Under the pieces are notes generated by a model. It did not search any database. It saw only the letters and a list, made by a program, of their open reading frames with translations, and was not told the DNA's origin. A program made the position numbers and the translations under genes. From NCBI GenBank assembly GCA_039881145.1, contig JAYKKI010000126.1, forward strand, positions 669,501 to 733,500: DNA of 64,000 nt. The letters run 5' to 3'. This DNA comes from Druceiella hillmani (lineage: Eukaryota; Arthropoda; Insecta; Lepidoptera; Hepialidae). Within the stretch, counting starts at the first letter, position 1. Each line of letters opens with the position of its first letter. Shown one piece after another: positions 46,695 to 59,267 of the stretch.

Positions 46695-48255
46695 TTTTTT
46701 ACAAATGAAAGAAAATAAATCTTAAAAGTATGTTCTCGATGCAAAAGTAAACTATTTTTAGCAAGAGAAGGGTTTTCCAGTTCATGACGACATTTGAAAC
46801 GTTTTAATCGATGTGAGAAACTATTTCACCCACTAAAAAACTTTTTGTCATTGGATATAAGAAAGAAGCCCAAAATGTTTTGAGTATTGGGAAAAAAACG
46901 AACGGATGTTGAATGCAAAGAATGAAAGGATTTAAACTACATGAAATATCAAAGAATAATTCTGAACATAGAGGTTTCAATATATTTTACAGTACGAAAC
47001 AATAACATATAGGAGTACAATGAATCATAATTTACTGAGTCCTATTGAAAGAAAATAAACCAAATATATTTTGAAATACTTTCATGCGATATTAGTTTAG
47101 TTAGTTTGATAAGAAAGTAATGATTAAAAGGAAAATGAATCATTTTTAACTTACACTGAAATAAGTATTCACTTCATTTGATTTTCTGATAAATTTGATA
47201 GATGAATAATTTATGACTAGTTCTTTACGTTATAATATTCCATATTATTTTAAATTATTTGATTGCCCCAGACAGAATAAGGTTTGTTTTTATCTGATCC
47301 CGTATAAAGCAATATTATTCAGCCACACCTGACTTAATTTCCAAACGAAAAATTTCCTTAATGTGTCAAGAACATAAAATTCATATAGCTCTTTGGAAAT
47401 AAAGGGTAATAACTCGTTATCTTTCACTGAAAATAAATGGTAATCACTAGAAAAACATTCTCAATAAGTCAAGAACATAAAAAATATATAGCTTTATGGA
47501 AATAAACTCAATAACCATGAAGTTACTGACTTAATATTGACTACTTTGCAATTTGTCGTTGATTCAGCTTTGAAAAATTTTCCATGTTAAAATATATTTG
47601 TATCTACCCACCAGGTGGAAAATGAACCTTTGTTAAGGCTGTATTTTCCAAAGCTTTATAATTTCATAGCTACTATAAATGCCTTAATTGCACTTAAATT
47701 CCCACTATACGTAAATATTTCATAATCATCAAAACAGAGACGAAATTTTTGTTATATGCAGTATTTCATTTTTCCACACATGTGAAAAAATTTTAAACCT
47801 TTTCTACAAAACTCGCTTAAGAAATAATTGCAAACATATCGAAAGACAAAAAAATTCGTTGAGTTATGAAATTAAAAATATATTATATTTTAATTCATAA
47901 AATGTATTAAATTCTTACCAGAAGGTTTTAATACATTACGTTTAGACAAATAAGTAGAATGTTATAAAAAAACAGACGTAATACGTATCTAAAGAAAATT
48001 GTTCATATAAATTTACATAGATAATTATCAAAACATTAAGCACGATACCAGTGCCAGGAAACCCCTATTTACACCTTAAGGAGGTCGGGGTGTTTGCTCA
48101 TATTGTGAAAATATATTTACAACAAGTGTATATGTGTGTTCACTCGGGATTTATTAAAAAAATGAGTACATGATTTATTAGTCTTGTAGTAGATGAATAC
48201 ATGTAAAATTAGGAGTAGTAACAATTCACTCATAAATTAATAAATAAAACGATCT
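46695..48255. other. AT-rich; spacer between duplication arms
   Basis: Near 47,350-47,540 a roughly 105-bp unit is tandemly duplicated: GTCAAGAACATAAAATTCATA, AGCTCTTTGGAAATAAA versus GTCAAGAACATAAAAAATAT, AGCTTTATGGAAATAAA. No gene was seen. Confidence 0.5.
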
Positions 48256-48258
48256 AAT

Positions 48259-48382
48259 TTGTAATTACAACTAAATGAAACTACGTAACGTAGTATTATT
48301 TTTACTTTATTTAATTTCTTAACCACGAGCTAGGTTTTATTGTATGACGACATCTTTAGGAGTGGTAATTTGTAAAGATTGT
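48259..48382 (-). mobile_element. hammerhead hairpin element, copy 4 (half copy, degraded)
   Basis: A single constant arm in minus orientation starts ...TAAATGAAACTACGTAACGT at its outer end and runs to AAAGATTG. On the minus strand the motif reads CCACU, CCUAAAGA, then a broken stem II, UAAAA where CGAAA is expected, and CCUAGC before UCGUGG. Core residues C3/U4 and G12 are altered, so the ribozyme-like fold is lost. It lies inside the spacer of the large inverted duplication. Confidence 0.55.
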
Positions 48383-48423
48383 TTACCTACATAAACTTGG
48401 AAGGGAACTCAGGGATTATTTCT

Positions 48424-48690
48424 TTAGGTTGCGGTTTTATGCACATAAAAACTTTTCAAATTGCCTAAACATTCCTTCACCAAATTTACAGATTTATCAT
48501 GTTTTTTCAAAACACGCATTTCACTTGGTGGAAACTGGCAGGAGAGGACAATATATTCGAGGCAGCAGGACGAGACGCCCATAGCGCCAAGGTTACTGCT
48601 AAGACAATTTCTACCGGTATTAGTAAAAATTACTAAATTTTTAGGCCCAAAATAATTTTCTAGGGCCAAATCGATATTTTTTATTAAGGA
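48424..48690 (-). CDS. unidentified open frame, possibly decayed coding DNA
   Basis: About 85 codons are open on the minus strand, ending at the stop in 48,424-48,426. The frame begins without an ATG (the first in-frame Met is residue 35 or so, in LGAMGVSS). The composition is balanced, unlike the AT-driven chance frames around it: TNTGRNCLSSNLGAMGVSSC, CQFPPSEMRVLKKHDKSVNL and VKECLGNLKSFYVHKTAT. I do not recognise a family. It could be an exon, a fragment of a transposon ORF, or chance; no splice sites or second copy support it. Confidence 0.22.
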   Translation of the reverse strand, partial: SLIKNIDLALENYFGPKNLVIFTNTGRNCLSSNLGAMGVSSCCLEYIVLSCQFPPSEMRVLKKHDKSVNLVKECLGNLKSFYVHKTAT

Positions 48691-49005
48691 AGTTTTAATA
48701 AAAAATTAAATGTATACATTAGTATTGTCAAATTGTTGTGTATATTACAAAATTGTTGTGTACATTATTATGTAAAATTGTTGTCTACATTATTATTGTC
48801 CCTTCGTACCATAGTTTGAATCGATAGCGATAAGTATACTACGATTACATATGTTGAAGTATTGGATAATATGGAACAACGACCTATGTATGTTTTGTAT
48901 TGTTTCTTTATTTTGCTAAACTTATGTTGGAATATTTTTTGGTTTTAAAATAAATATGACATTAAAAACATGAATTTTCATTTTTCGTTTATTTATTTAA
49001 AAAAC

Positions 49006-49013
49006 TATATGTA

Positions 49014-49068
<55 letters not shown>

Positions 49069-49106
49069 GTATACGTATATATATATATATATATATATAT
49101 ATACGC

Positions 49107-49139
<33 letters not shown>
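49006..49139. repeat. (TA)n microsatellite
   Basis: About 134 bp of alternating TA with TACGTATACGTA and TACGCATGTA interruptions, giving self-complementary internal motifs. Confidence 0.96.
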
Positions 49140-49143
<4 letters not shown>

Positions 49144-49585
49144 CAATAATATTTTGTAGTTATATTTGGTAATGCCACCAATACTTTTTATCCTTCTAAA
49201 GATATATCAGAATGGGCTAACGTAAGTTCTTGAAAGTAAAAGTAACTCAGTCATAGTAATGTCATAGTGTTCTGAAGCATGAGTTTTAAAATATTTTTAA
49301 ACTTATTATACAAACTATGAAACAGAATTGAACAAAATTTTAAGTTGAAATATTTAATTAAAAATATAATATGAATAGTAAAAATATTAAACATTAAAAC
49401 AAAAAATGTATTGATCTTGTAAGGTCTTTATTTCACATTATTTTAACATTTGGTTTATTACATTTTAATGGCATTCAGTAATTACTTGTTCATCATATGT
49501 GATGTTTTATGCGGTAAAAATCATTTTAGAATCTTTACTTTTTTTTCTTTAGCACATAAATTTCCTAGCAAAAAAAGGTTTAAAT
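49140..49585. other. AT-rich DNA, no gene seen
   Basis: Only AT-driven short frames are visible, one of which (49,450-49,656) runs into arm B. Confidence 0.45.
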
Positions 49586-49589
49586 TTTC

Positions 49590-51545
49590 TTTCTCTTCAG
49601 ATATAGTAGACGTTTTACGTTTTCTCCTTTTCATAGAGAAAATTACATCTAGCTAATACTACTTTATTATAAGTGTTATTTCCTTTCTACGAAAATTTTG
49701 ATCATTGTATATAAAATTCACGTCGAACATAATCGTGTGCCCCCTAAAACGTCTTAGTAGTAGCGTATCGTTATCGTCTTTATGACGGCGTTCTCTGCAT
49801 ACTTTACGTTCGCCAACAAACCGAGACCTCATTAAGCGGTTCGTGTCTGGGGCAGACGAGTTGTTAGACTGAAAAAAAAATTACGCAAGAATTTTAAGCA
49901 CCATGGGTGATAAAATTTCACGCAAGTTTTTTTGACTGTATTAATACAAGAATATGACTATATTAAATAATAGAACTAATCTGTATTAAGAAAATCATTG
50001 CTAATAAAATATAAACGTACATGCCGAGATATGTTGACTTTTCAATTTTTGATAACACTAACATTTGGAATAAACCTGTTTATTAAAATATTTGCTTTTT
50101 TAAACTTACTCTATACTTCTACAAATTTCTATTTAACAATGGAATTAACAATTGAGTCCGATCCGAAGAGCGCTGCGATTTATTTTTGAGATTAATCTTC
50201 GGGAATTTGTTTTAAAAACCTGATCTTTCTTTCAAAAACTGAAAAAGGATAAAAACTACCTGCAAACTGGTAAATGAAAATTTTTCGATCTTCGAATTCA
50301 CTCATAATATATGTTAAATTACGTTAGTTCAATTAAAAAAATACACACTGTATACTTTGTATAGAAGTTGAGATGGCAATACTCTATCTCAACTTATATA
50401 TAAAGTATACAGTAACAAAAAATATTTCTCCTTCTATCAGGTTCATTTCGTCACAAATTGAATATCAACAAGAAGTTTCCCTTCCATATGATTCAAATGA
50501 AAGCTTTGTTTTACAATATCTCATTTGCAGAAACTTATAAATCCAGTTTCGCTGTTGTGTCATGTTCAAACCTAGAAAACTCTTATTTGTTAAAAAAAAT
50601 TATATTCAAATTACCATCAACACGTATTAGAATTAATATTTCTACATGTGTTAACTATTTTCATGGCTTATTTTCTTAAAATTGTATCTCAAGGATACAA
50701 TTTTAGCAGCCGACTTTCGTAAATAATTGTATGAAAGCAATTAATTCACCTCAAGTTGTTTTATTATGCGGATAGGAAAAAGTCTCGTCAGTAGAATTAA
50801 AGCTTCCAAAATAACAAAGAAATGCTACTCAAGTAAACCCCAGTTAAATAAATGTTCAGCATAACAGCTTTCAATAAATAAATCTCGTACGATATTTATT
50901 TTTGATTCATAATTTTTATTTTTTGCTTTATACGATTCTTTCAACCGCAATATATATTTTATGGGTTCTTCTATGTTTGGTCCGTTAACGTATTTTCATG
51001 CTTATAAACAATCGACATCCTTATAAAATATATGAAAAGTAATCTTTACCCCACAAATTGTTTTATATTGTAGATGGGGTCTCTTAAATAGAATTAAGCC
51101 TTTCAAAATTGCGGTCAATTGATACTCAAATAAAACTCAGCTAATATTTATCTTTAGTTTAGAAAAATATTTCGTAAAACTACTATTATCATGAATAGGT
51201 ATGTACGCGATACTTTGTATAACTTACGAAACTGAATGAAAAATGTTTTTACAATCCTAAGATATGTGCATTAAGCTCAAAATGTCCAAGTCTTAAAAAC
51301 AGTTGTTCATCACAGTGAAGTTTACATTTAGGAAATTAGTGACTTTAAATAACATACACTTAAGGTTATGTTAACTTGACTACAGATCAAACTAAACTAT
51401 TACAATATATATTTATAATTTAAACCTTTTGCTGCTACCATTTAAAGGTAGAGTTATAAATAAGATATAAACAACAATTACATGTGTATGTGTGCATTTA
51501 CTCATAAATTGTTGTCTTTTAGTTTCTTTTATTTTTGTGTTGTTT
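49590..51545 (+). repeat. large inverted duplication, arm B
   Basis: Opposite-orientation partner of 44.18-46.69 kb, with about 2.9 kb between the arms. The left part (49,690-50,110) also matches copy C at 27.5-28.2 kb in the same orientation. It includes the two-unit tandem structure (50,750-50,890 and about 51,060-51,170) and a hairpin at 50,347-50,413. No protein motif could be read in either arm, so the parental element is unknown. Confidence 0.75.
50347..50413. repeat. 28-bp imperfect hairpin with 11-base loop
   Basis: Left arm 50,347-50,374 (starts ACTGTATACTTTGT, ends AAGTTGAGAT) pairs with 50,386-50,413 at 26 of 28 positions around the loop GGCAATACTCT. The equivalent site in arm A (45,825-45,870) keeps only a degraded version, ACCGTATATA.../...AAAGTATACCGT. 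The size is compatible with a microRNA-like stem or a tiny MITE inserted into the repeat. Confidence 0.75.
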
Positions 51546-51858
51546 GACGGTAACTTTCATTTTATAAAAATATAACAATATAGCTAATATAACAATATGG
51601 CTAACACTGCTATTGTAGATACATCACCATATCTTAATACATTCTGAACGTATACAAACAAAATAGATGGTCCATCAATAAGTTGATGGTGGCATAATTA
51701 GCATAGACCGCAGGATAGGTGAAGTTTCACTTTGAGACCTTCATACAACCAACATTCAAGAGTAATTATCAGTGGAATTAAGATTATTCAATACAATATT
51801 TATCTGCTAGTTATGTTAATTATCAAACAAGCAACATGTTGTCTTTTTATTTATTTTT

Positions 51859-53153
51859 AACCGACTTCAAAAAAAGGAGAGTGTATTCTTTTTTATGTAT
51901 GTTCAGCGATATTTCTTTACAGAGTGAATCGATTTCGATGATTCTTGTTTTATTAGAAAGGTGATACTTTAGGGGTAGTCTCATAATATGATGATGATCT
52001 AATGAAGAGGTCTGGAAATGAACGACGGAACTCCTTAACGAATGACAGTATATCAACTATTATTCAAGATATTTCCTACGGGCAGTTGTTACTTTGCGAA
52101 ATAACTACACTACATAACAGATCAATGTTTCGTAGATGAACAATTGAACTCCGATCATGAATTTTGTAGATGAACAATGGATCTCCTCAACGGATTTTAA
52201 GTAATCAACCGTGATTAAAAAGGTTTGCTATTAGTGGTTACTAATTTGCAAAATAACTCCGGGTGGACTGTGTCACACGGTCAGAGTATAGCGACGAGTT
52301 CTGGAGATAAATAACAGAATTCCTTAATGAATGGTCGTAAATTTAATTTAATTCAAAATATTTTCTATCGATCGTTGTTACTTTACAAAATAACTATACC
52401 ATCGACCATATCAGTCTAATGATGCTTTCTGAAAATGACAATGAAACTCTTTATCGAATGATGGTCAATCAAGCGTGCTCCAAGATATTTGCAATTTGTA
52501 GTTGTTACTTTACAAAAAAAATACACAATCGACCATATCAGTTTGACGATACTTTCTGGAAATGACAATGAATCCTTGTCGGATGGTAGTCAATGAACCG
52601 TAATTGAAAATATTTACTGCTGTTAGTTTTTACTTCGCAAAATAACTGCATCATCGACCATGTCAGGATTTCATGATGAGTTCTGAAGATGAATAATACG
52701 ACTCCTTAAGGGGTGTTAATAATTCAATAGTGATGAAATATATTTGTTACTGTTTAGTTGTTACTTTCGTAATTACTTTGTAAAATATAATATTGGATTT
52801 CGAATACGGACAACGGAAGTCCTCAAGTGGTAGTTGTAACTTTTCAAAAGCTAACCACTCTGCAAACCGTTGAGGGTTTCATTATCATGCTTATTTTTGA
52901 AGTAGGTACCAGCACTGTCGACAAACTTAAACAAATTTATAATTTAATTTAATTTATAATGTAAATTTAAAACCTTAACTTCTAATGTACTCACAATACG
53001 AAAATAAATTTGTAAACAGCGTATTTATAATATGAAATTTTACATTTGTTTAAATTAATAAGTAACATACTTATTTATTACGAAAACTTAAATATCAATT
53101 TTGAGGCAATTTTTTTACTTTTGAGTACCTATATTTTTTGAAGTCGGTTTTTT
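51859..53153. mobile_element. TIR-bounded element with internal tandem repeats
   Basis: AACCGACTTCAAAAAAAGG (51,859-51,877) and TTTTTTGAAGTCGGTTTTTT (53,134-53,153) form terminal inverted repeats about 1.29 kb apart. Behind the left end comes GAATCGATTTCGATGATTCT and AGAAAGGTGATACTTTAGGG, a layout I recall from a repeat widespread in insects. From about 52,000 to 52,850 a unit of about 120-150 bp is repeated roughly six to seven times (GTTGTTACTTTRC, AAAATAACTAYACCATCGAC-type, CATATCAGT, GAAATGACAATGAA). The right 250 bp match the centre and right arm of the 12.2-12.6 kb element. There is no coding capacity; I leave the superfamily open. Confidence 0.65.
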
Positions 53154-53159
53154 AAATAT

Positions 53160-55500
53160 ATTTTATTACATTTTTTATTATTTTGTGTTCTACATAAGTC
53201 TTACTTTGGTTTTCTACTGCGTTTTTTTCTGTTTTCATCCTTAAGAAACCCTGTTTGGCTTTTGTTTCATTTGCACGCAATTCAAAAAATGTTTCTCCAA
53301 GATCGTTAACACAAATGACAACTCCCAGATTACTAGAATATCCGTCAAATAACACTCAAATTTTATTATTTGGATTGCCTTATATACAGAACAATATTGA
53401 TATGTACCAGTTTATATAGATATTTAATACCAAAGGGTACGATATTTCCTTTCGTCACTCCTATACTAGCCAACCATAGTTGTAAACAATCGTGCACGCA
53501 CCCTATGATTATATACACGAGATGGCAAGCATCTAATGCAAAACTCTTCAATTTAATACATGAAAGTGTGAAGTACGTAAGGTAATGAGTTATCCATATT
53601 GTATTTGAAATTCCATAAAAATAACTTTTATTGTTCCAGAAACATCTATCTTCAAAAATTATTGAATTTGGGGCTGATTTTCACGCCAATCATCAAAATC
53701 TCTGGCCTATTTCCAGTTCACATAGACTCTTACATATAAAGATGCTTGCTGAAGATGTTGGATTACGCTTATTTCTCTCTTACATGTGACTCAGTTGGAA
53801 CTAACATATGTTGCAAAACAATATTTTAGTGTTTGTCATTTTGATTCACTACTACTCTTGTTCAATACATGCCCTTATTGGCATTTTACATCTCGGTGAT
53901 ATTTCATACTCTTGTAAACTATATGAAGTACAAGCACATCACCGGCAGTCAATCATCGCATTTTGGTATTGAGGTTATATGTGATAATAAATTTTGATGA
54001 CTTTTATCCATATTATTTAAAATTATTATTGATTCCTGAAGAGATTTTCATATACTAGAACTTTAGTATTGGTCAGGATAAATTCTGTGATTTTATCAAT
54101 TCCCATCAACGATTGGTGAAATACCTTTAAAAACATAAACTTAATAAATAGGTCATAGTTCTTTTAATTATTATATCAGCTAAAAAGTAAATGAAATATA
54201 AGAAAAAAATGGTCGTGTGTATGTGCGAAACAGCCACAATGCAGAGTTCAGTGGTTATGATATGACCTAAAATTGTTGAAGTAATTTAACCGAAATAATT
54301 TCATTTAATAATTTTGAACAAGTGTTAGATCGATAATTATTACCACATTTGTCATATTTTTTATTGCACATCAATTTGAGCAACATGTTTTAAAATAGAG
54401 CTTAAAAATGGGAAATGGCAAATGTAACCCGAATTTAATTTTTAAGAATCTAACCAATGATGATCATATCAATTTTATGCGCAACTTTTTTTTATTTCCA
54501 ATTTTGATGTTCCCCATAAACATCAAAATACATTACAAAGATAAACATTAAGGTACATTAAAAAGAAATCACATTTTGCTAAATGTTAATTGAAATCTCC
54601 AGATAAAACCAACAAATAAGTACAAAATTTCATATATTGTAGAAACTACAAGGGTTCAATTTTTGCCACTTGGCTACAAAAACCTAACAATTGTCAAGTT
54701 TTTTTATGCGAAATTAAGATAAAGTTTACATGTAAAAGATGCGCGTTTTTTTCATTTCTTAACATGCTTTGTATATTTGAACATAGTTCCGTCCTGCAAA
54801 GTTGTTGAACATAGAATCTACATTAAGTACTTAAAAATATTTATTTGTTTCTTTTATATTGCCACATTATTCTAATTCTGCCCAAACTAGAAACTTGATA
54901 GTTCTTTGAACTTCAATCCTTTTTTCGGCCGATATAAGTACATAAATATAATTTGCTCCCTTTTCACATTTATACTTTTCGTCGCTACTGTACTAGAACC
55001 ATATACACTCTATGACTACTACCACCATTTTCTTAAGCCAATGGTATATTTCATGGTACATACAATACGTTTGCTAATTGTAAGTAATTTTTAGGAACAA
55101 AGTAAATATTTGCAATATTCCGATAGAAATAGAAAATGTTGAAGAATAAATATTTTCTATTATTTATTCATTTCGTACGGAAAATATTGCAATCGATCCA
55201 GTAATTTTTAAATGAAAATGGAAAAGTTACTGCTTATAACATTAAAACTACATAAAACAAATAATCTCACACATCACTAATTTTAAACTAAATTTGGATA
55301 CATAATATCATCACAAATAAACAGGCTAACACAAGCACACTAAATGCATATATACACAAAACACAGACGTGTTAAATGAACTTTCATATGAAAACTACAA
55401 ACTACTTAAAAGAATTTATCACGATCGAGATAGTTATGGAACGTCATATTACTGAACATACACGGGAAGATTACCAAAAAGAGTTACATTTAACTAACAA
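53160..55500. other. no gene assigned
   Basis: Minus-strand frames at 53,152-53,355 (with LGETFFELRANETKAKQGFL) and 53,366-53,551 have a more balanced composition than most and could be relics of one decayed ORF, but no domain is recognisable. The remainder is AT-rich. Confidence 0.35.
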
Positions 55501-55549
55501 TAAAAAAAATAATCTCTTCTCGAACAGCTGCCCTGCAAAGAAAAATCCT

Positions 55550-55996
55550 GTACGATGCAATGGATGTCTGTGTACGTCAATATAGAGGAAAAAGAGTGCA
55601 CTGATACTCTAGCCAAAGAAACCAGAGACCTTGAACCACCACCACATTTGTGTAACACCATTAAACTTGCAGATGCCGACCAAATGGTAAGATTCAAAAT
55701 TTTAACCCACACCTTTAAGAAACCCCTCATTATTTATCTCAACGGCCCTCGACATATCACGTCTACAATAGCCCCACTAAGAACTAATCACCTTAAAGGC
55801 ATGAAAACCACCCAGAAAATTCCAGACTTATATTCATTGCAAGAAGTATTCCGAAGCCCAGCTCACCTCCAAGTGCATCTTTGAGTGCCCAGCTTTCACA
55901 GCAAACATCCTAAAATTGGGAATATCTCCACTGAGCAATCTGCTGCAAGAAATCTTGTTTAGCAACGAGGCACCGAAACTGGCGGAGGCAGTGTAA
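55550..55996 (+). pseudogene. LINE RNase H / C-terminal tail remnant
   Basis: The frame from about 55,555 reads MSVYVNIEEKECTDTLAKET (RNase H end pattern 'WIPSHVxIxGNExADxLAKE'), then IKLADADQMVRFKILTHTFK, LNGPRHITSTIAPLRTNHLK and GMK. A frameshift near 55,862 leads to LTSKCIFECPAFTANILKLG, then ISPLSNLLQEILFSNEAPKL and AEAV-stop at 55,994-55,996. The 'RLRT.H..GMK...C...CP....L' order is that of the RNase H and zinc-knuckle tail of jockey/I/R1-type non-LTR retrotransposons. The expected zinc-knuckle Cys pair between GMK and LTSK is lost. A short AT-rich 3' UTR with AACAACAACAATAAAATAAA follows. The rest of the element is absent. Confidence 0.75.
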
Positions 55997-55999
55997 AAT

Positions 56000-58900
56000 T
56001 CTTTGACTCAATTTAATACTCTTTTTTTCTCCTTTTACTATTATTGATTTTATTATCTATGTAGAACACGACAACAACAACAATAAAATAAATCTATTAA
56101 TACTTTCCAACCACTACAAGATGAAAAACCGTAATAGTTTAGTAGCCAAAAACACAGAGCTTCCTCGCTAAGTACTAAAAAAGCCTAGAAAATGTAAATC
56201 TGATACTGATCAACTTTGCTTATATTCCAAACAAAAACAAATTAGGTTGGACACTAAAAACCTCATGATTTATGCAATGAACACCAACGGCATAATAAAA
56301 AAATCGGACAATGTGTATTTACGAGTATATGTTGAAACGTACGTTTGGTTTACATAGTTGAATTTTTTGGACGGTAAGTTTCACTTGAGGCTTCGATTAC
56401 TAGAAATAAGGAATTAAAATGGACTGAAGTTATAAAAAGTTCCCATGTATGTCAAACTATAGGGTTACTATCATTTCGTTTCAGTTTAGTTGAAAAGAAA
56501 GAAAAACACTTGCATGATAACGGGAGCCGTTAGCGTACAACGTTTTTTTTCTACAGGTTATTTTTTGGTTTCTATAAAAATTTTAAGAAAAATTGTGATG
56601 TTGAGATTCACACACGTACTTAATTTTCAAAAAAAATTAGAAAAATGGTAATAAATAAAGATGTAATATTTAAACAAAATTGCAGCATTTTTATATAATT
56701 GAAATCATTTTCTTTAGTGTCCATAAAATCACTATTTACGGCATGGTAAAAAAATTTAATATAAAATACTACATTGAAAATAGGAATAGCCATAATTTGA
56801 ATTTATTCACAGATGCAAAATAACATAATAACAATTTATATTTTTAAACCCCATTATAACATTTATAAACTTATAAAGCGACCAAAGATCTATATTGAAA
56901 TAAAAAAATATCAATGAGTCAAGATCGCCTGATTGCAAAATACTGCTCTCGCATCGCGCGCTATCCTCGATGGATCGTTTATGGCTACACGAGCTGAGAA
57001 TTCACGTGTTAGCGCTTGCTTTTAAACGTATATCTTAATAATCATACTACAATTTAGTAGCGAAACCGCTTTATTAGTGATGTTGACAGTCTGCTTAGTC
57101 TTTTTCTTATTATTGCGGCGGATTTTACTAGACATGCAAAATGTATGGCGTATTTGTCCCAAAACCAGCTTATCCGATTGATAGAAAACTTTTCCTGCTG
57201 GATAGTACAAAAGATTATGGTATAACAGGGAATTTAATACTTAGAATAATACCGGCAAGTCTTGATATGTTAGTTGAAATTCTTATAACTTTTGAAATAT
57301 TGGGTAGATGAACGTCATATAATATTGAAATATAAAAAATCGCAGCGCAATGTCACTTGAAATGTTTATATTTTTTATATGTTACTCATTAATGTGTGTA
57401 TTACATTTAGGAACCAATTACCTTGCACATCCCCAAACACTTTGAGCTAATTTAGTTTGTTGGGATGATCACAAGGCTTAAGGCCTTTATTGAGGATGCA
57501 GCTTGATTCCAGTCGATCGTCAAACGGAACTGGACTGATGTAGTTGGCTGTAATGTGCTGCTTTCGTAGTAATAAGTTTGCCATATTTATAAATAATTTC
57601 TGAGCCGAGAGTAAATTATTTAAAAAAAACGAATAAATAGACAGCCATAGGGTTAAGCTCAGAAAGCATTTACATTTTTTCAATATTTCTTTTTGATATT
57701 GCTCTTTGGACTCATTGCGACTCAATGAGCAAGCTAAAGTAATCCAATACTTACTTAAAGGGCATAACTTTCTAATTTAACTTGGATACAATAGTGACTG
57801 TGTTATTTTTACTGATTGCTAATATTAAAATATGTATAAAAGGCTAATATTTCATAATCCTTCAAGAAATTGACTTTGAAATAAGAAAAAGGGAGTTTAA
57901 TGCATAAATATTATTATTTTTATATAAATAATTATATTGAATACTTATGAAATATATCCTCAGGGAAAATTAACTGGTATAATAATTCCATTATAAAAGA
58001 AACCGTGTATGTTCTCGAATGAATGAAGGTTTTGAATAATATTAAACCGTTGTCCCGCGCAAATGTTAATGCATTTTTAAACAAGTGCTATTAGATAAAA
58101 CTTTATGTACTAATATTAAAATTTTTCACGATGCCTTTGTAAAATGATCCTAAAGTTAGTCTTTCGGACTTCGTCTAGTGTAATTTCAAAATTACGTGGC
58201 CTCTTTTGAAATATTAAATATACGCTACATGTTTTTAAATGTAAGGTTGAGTTATTTTTTAAGGAATACTCAATTAAAAATAAAGTGTTTTCATTCAGTT
58301 TTTAAGTTAAGTATATTAGATTTAAAAATTAATTCTGTTTTAAATGCCATTCTATTTGAAACTTATGCACAGAAAGACAAACCGTCCAATTGAAACAAAA
58401 TCTTGTCTTGAAATACCTTACCCGTTATATCTTTAACTAAATCCCTTGATTTCAAAATGTTATACTGAGTCGGCCATTAATTCAATATAAATTGTTATAC
58501 ACATAAACAATCATTAGTAATAATTAAATTTTACTTAATATCTTGTAATCCAAAGCTTATTATATGTGATGTGAATTGTATTTTACCGTTCCTGTTTCCA
58601 TTTCTACTACACAAATACATAGGGTATATTGGGATCGTCATGTATATGTTGGGTACACAGAAAATAAAAATAATTTTCCCACATGCATTGACACTTGTTT
58701 CGAGAAATAACTCTTCCGATTACATTAGTACATTATTTATTACAATATTTATTTAAAGTCTCTTCCATTGATTTTTCTTTCTTCTCGAATTATGTTATAA
58801 TAAAGTGCATTTAGGATTCTGTGACATGTTTCAATCTGTATATATCTGCGGAATTTTTGTTCTTAGGACGGTTATGAAAATCGAAGCTAATTTAAATATA

Positions 58901-59018
58901 TATAATAATCTGTTTTTCAAATTATAATGGTTTTAATAGTTTCTAGAAAGCACCTTCGAACAGATGGCAGATTAGCAAAAACAATTGATGAATTTTAAGT
59001 AAAATATGTTCTTACTAA
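56000..59018. other. no gene assigned
   Basis: The first roughly 95 bp are probably the LINE 3' UTR. A GC-richer patch at 56,935-57,015 (CTCTCGCATCGCGCGCTATC) and a 92-codon minus frame (57,447-57,725, ending ...PCDHPNKLN) show no recognisable family. The rest is AT-rich. Confidence 0.4.
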
Positions 59019-59124
59019 AATAAAAGTTAGATTTTGAATATATTTGGCGTTAATTTTGAAGAAATTAATTATTCACAATTAAATGAAACTACGTGATGCA
59101 GTATTATTTCTACTTTCTTTAAGT

Positions 59125-59185
59125 TCTTTATCACGACCTAGGTTTCGTTGCATTACAACATCTTCAGGTGGGCTGTTAGCAAAGA
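59125..59185 (-). ncRNA. hammerhead-ribozyme-like motif (copy 5, left arm, best core)
   Basis: Read on the minus strand: outer stem I UCUUU (59,185-59,181) with AAAGA (59,129-59,125), and inner stem I CCAC (59,171-59,168) with GUGA (59,134-59,131; three of four pairs). The core CUGAAGA (59,167-59,161) is intact, as is stem II GUUGU/GCAAC with an AAU loop, GAAA (59,146-59,143), and palindromic stem III ACCUAGGU. C17 is the complement of 59,135, so predicted cleavage lies between 59,135 and 59,134. One unpaired U separates A9 from stem II. All invariant core residues are present. Confidence 0.6.
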
Positions 59186-59214
59186 TATAGATAACATATT
59201 TGCTAATAGCCTGC

Positions 59215-59267
59215 CTGAAGATGTTATAATAAAACGAAATCTAGGTAGTAGTAAAGAACTTAAAGAA
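59215..59267 (+). ncRNA. hammerhead-ribozyme-like motif (copy 5, right arm, degraded)
   Basis: CUGAAGA (59,215-59,221) and CGAAA (59,235-59,239) are kept, but stem II has lost pairs. The sequence after stem III reads GGUAGUAG instead of GGUCGUGG, removing the cleavage nucleotide and stem I pairing. It is predicted to be inactive. Confidence 0.45.

Noticed and set aside
55494..55730. 78-codon minus-strand frame
   Set aside because: It is antisense to the LINE RNase H remnant, which has family-specific motifs on the plus strand.
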